From: Sphaeroforma sirkka
Taxonomy: Eukaryota; Opisthokonta; Ichthyosporea; Ichthyophonida
NCBI GenBank assembly: GCA_001586965.3
Contig: LUCW03000417.1
Span: 60,001-82,500 of the forward strand
DNA: 22,500 nucleotides
Direction: 5' to 3'
In this document: one piece after another, positions 1 through 22,500 of the stretch
Layout: each line of letters starts with the position of its first letter
How positions within the stretch are numbered: the stretch's first letter is position 1
Made by a program: the position numbers and the translations under genes
The notes under the pieces: model-generated
Told to the model about the DNA's origin: nothing
The model's input: the letters and a program-made list of their open reading frames with translations, nothing else
Databases searched by the model: none

Positions 1-1
1 A

Positions 2-15320
<15,319 letters not shown>

Positions 15321-15398
15321 CACATATTTACCACATTATATTTGGCTCATTAGTGGTAGGGGCTGGCGTTTAACCATGCCCCTGATCCTGGCCAACTG

Positions 15399-15404
15399 AA
15401 TAAA
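15399..15404 (+). terminator. AATAAA poly(A) signal
   Basis: A canonical hexamer 79 bases after the TAG stop of the F-box gene, at the expected place for its 3' end. Confidence 0.6.
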
Positions 15405-16842
15405 AACTCGGCAGATCATGATTTGTGGTCATTAGTGGGTTTGTTCGAGTTTAGTGCACACAGCGCGTCCGTATAGTAGTGACAGCTGCAGCCTCATATC
15501 ATTCTGGCTGGATGATCAGAAGCTTGAAACTAGCCTAACCCCTAACCACTAACCTCTTAACCCCTAGCCGCTAAAAACACTACTTCAGAATGTTTAAAAA
15601 TATATTTCTGGAGTTATGCACACAACGGGCTTGACAATGCTGGCTGCCGACGAATTGTGTGTCCTGTCCGTTTGGCTGGCTGGTCACGGGTAGTGGAGAG
15701 TGCCGGTTATAGTGACTATCGGTTCGGGCGTACTGCATATAGCGAGTAGTATTTGTTAGTGTTCATAATTTGGTCTGGCTGACTGAGCCAGATTTGACCA
15801 GTTATGGGTTGGGTTGATGTGGGGGTTTATTCCGGCAGTTGCACAAACAATAGAGTCAGTGGTGGCAAATACTGGCGTTTAGCCTGAATCGAATTGATAG
15901 CTGTATTTGAAACCATGGGCCTCTGGAAGTGTCTTTCAGAGATGGTTTCCTGTCATAGCGACTCCATACTTTTCCCAGCCACCCCTGTACATGGTCCTGT
16001 TAATAATGGACATTTTGTTGTTTGCCATAGGAAGGATATTATTTATTTCAATCTGGGTAAATTTTTATGTCTACATGTACATCAGGCTTCATATTCGCTA
16101 TTGACTCTGGCATGGCACAATAAATATGTTTGTCGGATTGTGTTGCTGGTCACTACTTTCTTATGCAGAGCACTGCCCAATGAGGTACACCCAATATTCA
16201 CCATCGCATCAGACCATTTCGCATTTAGAAAAAAGGTCTAGTAAAACCCACTCAATCGAGTATTGACATGATGTGATCGTCGGTCGAGAATGTGCATTCG
16301 GGGCAGTGCTGGATATGTCCGGTTGGTGTAGGTAAATAAATCTTTATTGATATCTCACGGTTGCTCATCTCGAAGCCGTTTGATATCAACACATCCTAAG
16401 GAAAGTGCATTGGGTATGGTAGTCCTGGCGATATACACAAATCCTCTCAATAAAATAATTACTCATTGAAACTATACCTCAGTTTCGTGGCTTTCAGTCT
16501 ACCACATAAGTAAATATTGGCCATCGCCAATAGTGACACTTTACTGTGACTGTCATGTTAAGTTAGCATTCAGGTGCATTATAGTGAGATACAGTATCTG
16601 AATACTAATATGACTGGGCGAGGACCCTCGAAGGCGAAGTCATAGAGCCGGTCGAAGAAATGGTGAGGAATAAAATCAATCAAGGTAGTCGCAAAGTGAT
16701 TGAGAGCCCGTTTAATGATAAACCAGATGTTGCAGACTTCCCAAACACACTAGAAACTAACATCAGTGGGCGTCAACCCATCCAACACAACGCGTAGACT
16801 GACCGACTCTCGTGCTTGTTCAGGAAGGGGTCGGGCCACAAT
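15405..16842. other. intergenic stretch between convergent genes
   Basis: About 1.4 kb of ordinary composition. An open frame of 115 codons on + at 15894-16241 has no recognisable motif and probably is chance. Several AATAAA hexamers occur (about 16120, 16450, 16669). A degenerate CCTAACCCCTAACC stretch lies at 15533-15569. No tRNA, transposase or reverse transcriptase seen. Confidence 0.6.
15533..15569. repeat. degenerate CCTAAC telomere-like stretch
   Basis: CCTAACCCCTAACCACTAAC followed by CTCTTAACCCCTAGCC resembles the complement of TTAGGG repeats in imperfect form. It is too short and diverged to mark a chromosome end. Confidence 0.45.
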
Positions 16843-17646
16843 GCTAGCTCTTACTTTATTACTTCCTGTGTATAGCTATAGTAGTAGTTCACAGTGCTAG
16901 TTCTCAAGTCAATACTTTTTAGGTAGGCCTATAGCTATTGAAGTAGTTAACAGTACTAGTTCTCTTTTCAATGCTTTTTCGGTAGGCCCATAGCTATTGT
17001 AGTAGTTCACATTGATAGTTCTCACATTAATAATACTTCCTAGGTAGGCCCATAACTGTTGTAAATATTAATAGTACTAGCTCTCACTTTAAGGCCCATA
17101 GCAATTTTGGTAGTTCACAGCGCTGGCCCTTGTTTCAATGCTTCCTGACTAGGCCCATAGCTAATATAGTAGTTCACAGTGCTAGCTCTCGATTCAATGC
17201 TTTCTGTGTAGATCCATTGCTATTATGAAAGTTCAAAGTACTAGTTCTACCTTTATTGTTTTGTGGGTAGGCTCATAGCTATAAGAGTAGTTCACAAAGC
17301 TAGCTCTCGATTCAATGCTTTTTGTGTAGGCCTATAGCTATTGTAGTAGTTCACATTGATAGTTCTCACTTCAATATTTTCCGGGTAGGCCCAAAGCTAT
17401 TGTAGTAGTTCACATTGATAGTTCTCACTCCAATGCTTTCTGTGCAGGTCCATAGCTATTGCACTATTTCCCAGTGGTAGTTCTCAATTGATCGCTTTCG
17501 CTGTAGACCCTTAGCTATTGTAGTAGTTCATAGTGCTAGTTCATTCTTTAATGCTTTCAGTGTAGGCCCATAGCTATTGTAATAGTTTACAGTGCTAGTT
17601 CTCACTGTGATGCTTTCTGGGTAAGTCCATAGCTATTGTAGTAGTT
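16843..17646. repeat. 58-60 bp minisatellite, about 14 copies, running into the last M23 exon
   Basis: Each unit reads roughly TAGGCCCATAGCTATTGTAG, TAGTTCACAGTGCTAGTTCT, then CACTTCAATGCTTTCTGTG. The AGCTATT anchor recurs near 16873, 16930, 16990, 17048, 17100, 17159, 17218, 17277, 17337, 17396, 17454, 17513, 17572 and 17630. Copies differ from one another by several to many bases, so the array is not young. Its rightmost end lies inside the coding sequence of the - strand M23 gene: the final codons (YYNSYGLTQKASQ) and the TGA are made of repeat unit. Confidence 0.95.
17547..17552 (-). terminator. candidate ATTAAA poly(A) signal of the M23 gene
   Basis: ATTAAA on the - strand, 50 bases after the TGA, inside the minisatellite. 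An AATAAA in another copy lies at 17252-17257. Either could serve, and the choice would decide how many repeat units the 3' UTR carries. Confidence 0.35.
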
Positions 17647-19205
17647 GCCGGCTACGGGCACGAACGGTTTCCCGCCTTGTCCTTTTAAGGCAAACATGAT
17701 GGTGTCGGCATTCGGGGCATCTGATTGGTGCACTTGGATGTGCAGGTGCGGTGACGGGCAGAATCCGACGCTTCCGGACAAGCACAGAATGTCCCCCTCA
17801 GTGACGCGGTCGCCTTTTGGGTTTAAGGGACATATTAGTTGTGTGTGATGAATATCTTATATAGAGGAAACAGGACCAGCTGTCCTCACAGGACTAATTG
17901 AGCACATTAGCAGCTGTCGGAGGTGATATACTGGTAGGTACTACACCCACCAGCACATCATATTTCGTTTCAACTACTGCACCTTACCTCCAATCTACTT
18001 GCGAACGGCGGTGGCCTATGTGATTTACATGCAATGCGTCACGGCATACATTGACATTGTAACGAAAGTTGTATATATAAAAATCATACCTACTGCGACG
18101 CGGGCGCTGTCAGTTTGAGTGTGTACATATTCGACAAATCGGCCGTCATCCAGTTTGAGCATCATCGAATTCCATTTATAAAGAAGTGATATGTGGATGC
18201 CTCCCTCCGTGTTGGCCTGTTGAATGCTCATCACCTCCCCGTCCTGTGTATATACACAAGTGTGTGTACTTAAAATGTTACTAGTGTGTACTTACCATGT
18301 ACTATGCACCGTGGAGAGTGTGGACCAACTATATCCATGGGGGATCTGGCGCACCCGTCCGTCTCGGCGATTGCTATATCTATCCCACAACCAGAAACGT
18401 ACAGAGAAGTGCAGATAGCGGCAGAGATATCAGGCAGAGCAGGTTCGGCACTCAGATGCACAAGCAAACGTATGATCAGAATATGTATGCTAAATACAAC
18501 CCCAGAATACCTACATGAGATATATAATCATAGTATCTACATGAAATATAAGTTCATAATATCTACATGATAAGCAACCCCATAATATCTACATGAGATA
18601 TATCACCATAATATCTGCACGAAATATAAATTCATAATATCTACATGAAATGACCCCAGAATATCTACTTGAAATATATAACCAGCATATCTACTTGAAA
18701 TATAAAACATATTTAAATCAAAATATTTACATGACACATAAGATATCTAAATAAAAAATCTACATGAAATATGTAACATATCTAAATCAGAATATCGACA
18801 TGAAACATACAGCAACAGCACGCACGGGCGTTCCCGGAGCACACGCCAGGTCGATGGCGTGAAGTGTACCAGAAAAGTAATGCGTGAAGGCTCCATTGAT
18901 GCCCTGTGAGCACAAATAGGCCTCTTCAAACCCCCCTTCGCCTAGCGGAAAAGCGTACACGGGGACTTGAATATTCTGATTGCCAGCGGATATGGTGATC
19001 ACATTCTGTGGCGGACGGCTCAGTTGGGGTTTGCCTACATCGCTTGCACTGGACGTCTCACCGGTGTGTGCACTTTGACTCGATTGCTTCGCGTGTAAGT
19101 CTTCAGCTTCGTCATCGTTTCCAGTGGGAGCGCAGGTGCTGTCAGTAGCCGTGTTAGTTGTGGCTGCCGTAGTGGGTTTGGGGAAAAACACTGACGCCGG
19201 CGTAT
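17602..19205 (-). CDS. M23 gene exons 6-8: linker and M23 metallopeptidase domain
   Basis: Exon 6 (19205-18811) starts with the Thr/Ala/Ser/Glu-rich linker, then QVPVYAFPLGEGG, FTHYFSGTLHAIDLACAPGT and PVRAVA before GTATGT. Exon 7 (18243-18090) gives DGEVMSIQQ, LDDGRFVEYVHTQ and VAVG. Exon 8 (17813-17602) gives DRVTEGDILCLSGSVGF and CPSPHLHIQVHQ. This is the full M23 block order: H/D ligands, GTPV, DGxV, Y-x-H (18121-18123), GDxV-x-x-G, S-G-x-x-G, and P-H-L-H (17740-17748, second His a zinc ligand). The usual H-x-x-x-D is H-A-I-D (18850-18861), one residue short. This resembles the subgroup with Y-A-V-D-F, in which the first His comes from elsewhere, perhaps FTH here. Catalysis is plausible, not certain. 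Confidence 0.88.
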
Positions 19206-21452
19206 CTGTTCAGCGCGATCAATGACGCGGAAGATAATCAGTACGTCAGTTGAAAAGATATGCGCATACAAGTAGCAATTATTATTATTACATTCAACAT
19301 AATAGCGCACTTAAAACGCATGACAATTTATGGTTATGGCTGTGCGTATACATCTATTATGGCATTGCGTAATCCGACGGTTGATCCAACGCGGAGATAT
19401 GCGTTTGTCGATACTATATATATAGAAAGATGTCCTTTGTAAGCCGCGCCATCGGGGCCAACATTAGTCGCCCGCTATCATACTTAAACAATACGCTGCC
19501 TGGACGCGTGTATGTACCTCACGGTTACTGCTGATTATACGTGTGAGTGTAGTTCAAGCCTGATGCTGTATAGGATTTGACAATTCGATCTCGCAGGCAC
19601 ACTACCCTTGCAGTGCATTCAAGCACATACGCAACCCATCGGTGGAAATGAGAAAAGGATGGGGCCAAATGACACATGATTATAGACGAAAAATATATAT
19701 ACCACTACGGTCAATTATCCGGAATATATGCATATACCATTCAGATAAGTAGATACACAGGTATGCAGGCCATTGTGTGTGCCATTCTTAAAGAATTGTA
19801 CACTATGAGTTGGTACAGTGCACCGCAGATACCACCAAAATACACACAAATATATAGAAATACGCATCCACAACAAACAAAACATATATATACATATAAA
19901 TATATATTCTACACAGACTATAGTACTCCGCGCGCACATGGCCCGCAAAAAATAGCTCACACAATCATCGTGTACGCACTCAACAGACCAATCCCATCCA
20001 CCGCTTCTCCCATACCATTGTCTCCGTCACTCTCCTTCTCCGCAGTACCCTCCTGAGGTGTGTCAGTATCCGTGCTCGTGTCTGACTTCCCCGGATGGTC
20101 CGTCAGGTTCTTTATATCAGACTGGAGGTCAAACTCCTCCTCGCGTGTGTACTCATTGGGCTCGAGATAGCACACGTCCATGATGGTGTGGGGTGGTAGT
20201 ACTGCCACAAATGTGGTGCATGAGCTGCGCGCGTCGTTACCGCTGACTGTACATGAGCCGTATGCGCCGGCCTCAAGTATGTCCCCGCCGTCGCTTATCG
20301 CTGTTAGACCTATAGACGATACAGGCAACCGGTTGAGTTGGTTGGAAGTAGCATGTAACCGGCTCAGATATACGTGTATAGATACAGGTATTGATGAATA
20401 CCCACTGACGTATAACCCTTCAGTGCACCACATCTGTAAACGACCATTCGCATACCGCTGTCAAAGTCTGCGAAAGACTTCAAGGAAACCATTGGGGCCT
20501 GCCCCATAGAAAGTACGGCTTGTTACGATTCAAGACTGTTTGCTATGAATACGTACATATATGTAACGCTCACATACGTCCCTACTCGTACATATCGGCT
20601 ATGAATTATGCGCATATGTCAGGGTGAGAAAGTGCGAAGCCATATAGTGCGACTGTGCGGTACTTTGCAAATCCATATCTTGCAGAGATCAATAGAGTAT
20701 ATAATCACTGGCATAGAGCTGTAGAATACTGTCCTTACATAAAGTGCTAGATCCAAGTGCGCATGTTCGAGACTACAGTACGCACAAATCACTTACATGT
20801 TCTACCTCAAAAGAGGTATACCACTACAACCCCTGCGGAGGCGCAGAGGGAAATCAAGTGTGTGGCATGCACTAATTACTCACAGCTCCGACCAGATACC
20901 AACCAAATTTATTTACTGGTTCCTCACAATTAGTGATTGGTAGTCCCCCGATGCAAACATTAATTAGTACTCGTGTTACAACCTGGTTTATATAATCATG
21001 ATTCAACTTATTGCGGTACATGTTTGGGCTGCCTGTGCAGTAATACTTCCAGCAGTTGGGCCGTCGATATTTCATTCATATCAAGCGCGCGTGTGCGTGT
21101 ATATCGAATACAGACAGATGGGTATGTATGAATGAAATAGCTTGCTGGCCTCATCTTCATACGTAGCATTATATATGCACATTGGATAATAATCACGATC
21201 TGTTCGCTAAGCAGCACTCACTCAAACAGCGGTGTTTACCTGTGGATATATTATACGACCTGCAGTTGTCCGACGTGTTGACGAATGACAACAGGCCATC
21301 AGTAGGGTCGACAGAGATGTCAGGGATGTCGCCCTGTTAGTAGTGTTGTGTGATGACACATACGGACGTGTGATTTGAAGGTGGCATGCATGCTTGGATA
21401 TGTTGTGACGATTGTCTGGTAAATCATATAGTTAGAATAACAGGTGCAAAAT

Positions 21453-21491
<39 letters not shown>

Positions 21492-21675
21492 AGTATATAC
21501 ACACACACACATATATATATATATATAAATATATATATGAGTGTGTGTATGTGAGTGTGAGTGAGTATGTTTATATTTATATATATATATATATATGCGT
21601 ATGTGTGTGTGTGTGTGTGTGTAGCACACACACACAAGAAATATAATATATAATACACATATGTACAAATACATA

Positions 21676-21750
<75 letters not shown>

Positions 21751-22500
21751 CATTGACTAAATAAATAATGTGTCAACAAATAATTATATGTACACACTTT
21801 GCGACTATGAGAGATGTCCAGCACAGTCTCCAACCTGATTATCAAACCAGGAGGAATGGAGGTTGGCTCAATTGATGCAGCCAGTGCGGAAGTCAGCTCG
21901 ATACATGTGCACAGTCGAAGATGTGTGACGCAAATTATCAAAGGTGTACATCATATAGCAACATGAATAGTATTACTACACCCTATACTGAGAGGTTTAC
22001 ATTACTGCACTGAAATGTATAGAAGCTAGCGACAGGCACGCGCTGGACTCATAGAGCTTAATTCGATACTTTTTTAAAACATTTGAATATACGCCTTTCA
22101 ACGTGAAGATGCGAAAAGTGTCCTGCAAGTTCGTATGTTAACAGCGCGCAAGCAAAAATGATACACGTCCGTTCCACGTACGCTTGCACGGCAACAATGA
22201 AATACAGACACACTCTCGTTGTCACCCCATACACAGGTTTACAAGTACACGGGCATGCGATGATATGTGCATCCGCTTCTATATACAGGTACACACGCTT
22301 GTACACGCGCACACATGTACATACGTCTCCAAAGTCTGCTGACCTGAACCGATCCACACCCACAATCCACTTGGAGTCCATGCAGGCCACATGACAGCCC
22401 TTGGCCTGGGAGGGCACAAAGTTGCGTGTATCATTATTATACTGTTCATTAGATGCGATCAGCTTTTTCTTCTCAGCTTTGCGGTAGTTGGCCGCAGTTT
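17602..22500 (-). CDS. peptidase M23 domain protein, 5'-partial, 8 exons
   Basis: Zinc metallopeptidase of the M23 (LytM/lysostaphin) fold with a long N-terminal region I do not recognise. Proposed exons, in transcript order: 22500-22325, 21896-21798, 21333-21240, 21032-20884, 20433-19989, 19205-18811, 18243-18090 and 17813-17602 (TGA). All joins are GT-AG, with phases 0, 0, 1, 0, 1, 0, 1 in agreement, giving 1722 nt (573 residues plus stop). The 5' end lies beyond the right edge, so a signal peptide cannot be judged. M23 enzymes mostly cut glycine-containing or peptidoglycan cross-bridge peptides outside the cell. Possible roles here are digestion of bacterial prey or defence, which is inference only. 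The acceptor of exon 2 is the least sure. Confidence 0.82.
17814..18089. other. M23 gene intron 7
   Basis: 276 bp, GTATGA to CCCAAAAG on the - strand, with CTAAT and CTTAAAC stretches that could serve as branch sites. No other feature. Confidence 0.75.
18244..18500. other. M23 gene intron 6, non-repeat part with open frames on both strands
   Basis: About 200 bp (18270-18470) is open on both strands and is of coding-like, balanced composition, between an AT-poor stretch and the 26-bp repeats. The M23 domain reads straight from exon 6 (RAVA) to exon 7 (DGEV) without it, so it is treated as intron. Confidence 0.5.
18502..18810. repeat. 26-bp AT-rich minisatellite, about 11 copies, ending on a splice donor
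   Basis: Units like CTACATGAAATATAAATTCA TAATAT recur with a 26-bp period (the last three are stretched to about 33-36 bp). On the coding (-) strand the array starts with the GTATGT donor of exon 6, whose GTATGTTTCATGTCG is itself a diverged copy of the unit (ATATTTCATGTAG). Confidence 0.9.
19206..19988. other. M23 gene intron 5
   Basis: 783 bp, GTCTGT to CTGAACAG on the - strand. AT-rich in parts (19690-19920) with no clear tandem array. No coding signal or RNA gene recognised. An alternative donor (GTACAC at 19974) exists but would be out of phase. Confidence 0.65.
19989..22500 (-). CDS. M23 gene exons 1-5: unrecognised N-terminal region
   Basis: The exons are 22500-22325, 21896-21798, 21333-21240, 21032-20884 and 20433-19989. 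The sequence begins basic and helical (YRKAEKKKLIASNEQ), then KGCHVACMDSKWIVGVDRF, IPPGLIIRLETVLDIS, NCRSYNISTGSP, GWYLVGAMWCTEGLYVSG and ISDGGDILEAGAYGSC. These are beta-rich and Cys-containing stretches, suggesting one or two folded domains, possibly extracellular. VLPPHTIMDVCYLEPNEY closes this part, followed by an acidic Ser/Thr/Asp-rich linker of about 110 residues running into exon 6. I recognise no family. Exon 1 could end at 22325 (GAC|GTATGT, phase 0, chosen) or at 22344 (CAG|GTCAGC, phase 2, which does not fit exon 2). Confidence 0.7.
20434..20883. other. M23 gene intron 4
   Basis: 450 bp, GTGAGT to TTTACAG on the - strand. Nothing recognised. Confidence 0.75.
21334..21797. repeat. 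M23 gene intron 2 with (AT)n and (CA/GT)n microsatellites
   Basis: AT runs at 21455-21487 and 21679-21747 (the latter about 34 units), with AC and GT runs at 21497-21510 and 21600-21634. An inverted GT...AC pair at 21602-21636 (GTGTGT, GTAGCA, CACACACA) can form a hairpin. The larger AT run lies about 50 bases from the exon 2 donor. Confidence 0.9.
21897..22324. other. M23 gene intron 1
   Basis: 428 bp, strong GTATGT donor. The acceptor (ATCGAG at 21897) is chosen by phase and has a weak pyrimidine tract, so a further small exon in this interval cannot be excluded. Confidence 0.55.

Noticed and set aside
15533-15569. Chromosome end or telomere
   Set aside because: The CCTAAC-like stretch is short, imperfect and flanked by ordinary sequence on both sides.
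15894-16241. 115-codon plus-strand open frame between the genes
   Set aside because: No motif and no splice or poly(A) context that would make it a gene; chance length in this composition.
16843-17646. CRISPR array
   Set aside because: Units are head-to-tail with no unique spacers of constant length, and the DNA is eukaryotic with introns.
17602-19205. Bacterial contamination because of the M23 domain
   Set aside because: The domain is interrupted by GT-AG introns in matching phases and shares the same repeat-rich context as the neighbouring gene.

Overview
This is nuclear DNA of a eukaryote. It carries two intron-rich protein genes that converge tail to tail, and it is full of (AT)n, (TATG)n and (GT)n microsatellites and small minisatellites. 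The standard code is used, introns are GT-AG (about 200-1300 bp), and all the splice joins proposed here keep the reading frame. A unicellular holozoan such as an ichthyosporean (Sphaeroforma-like) is my favoured guess, but that is inference from gene style only and is of low confidence.

Bases 2-15320, + strand: one large gene, cut by the left edge, read as 18 exons (4905 coding bases, 1634 residues plus a stop). In order it encodes a disordered Ser/Thr/His-rich N-terminus, a complete cyclic-nucleotide-binding domain (CNBD), a long disordered Ser-rich linker, an F-box, and about ten cysteine-containing leucine-rich repeats. This looks like the substrate receptor of an SCF ubiquitin ligase with a built-in cGMP/cAMP sensor. 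A poly(A) signal follows the stop by about 80 bases.

Bases 15321-17601: the space between the genes. The first 1.5 kb holds nothing I recognise. From about 16843 to 17646 there is a minisatellite of about 14 units of 58-60 bp, which runs into the last exon of the second gene.

Bases 17602-22500, - strand: a second gene, cut by the right edge, read as 8 exons (573 residues plus a stop). Its C-terminus is a peptidase M23 (LytM/lysostaphin-like) zinc metallopeptidase domain with an H-x-H motif and the GTPV and YVH blocks. M23 is mainly a bacterial cell-wall hydrolase fold, so a spliced eukaryotic copy fused to an unrecognised N-terminal region is notable.

A recurring theme is that tandem repeats sit exactly on exon boundaries. 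A 30-bp repeat starts on the donor at 12741, a 26-bp repeat ends on the donor at 18811, and the 59-bp repeat supplies the last codons and stop of the M23 gene. I saw no transposon, retroelement, RNA gene or CRISPR array. The two genes share no obvious pathway. Their only visible link is the convergent layout.
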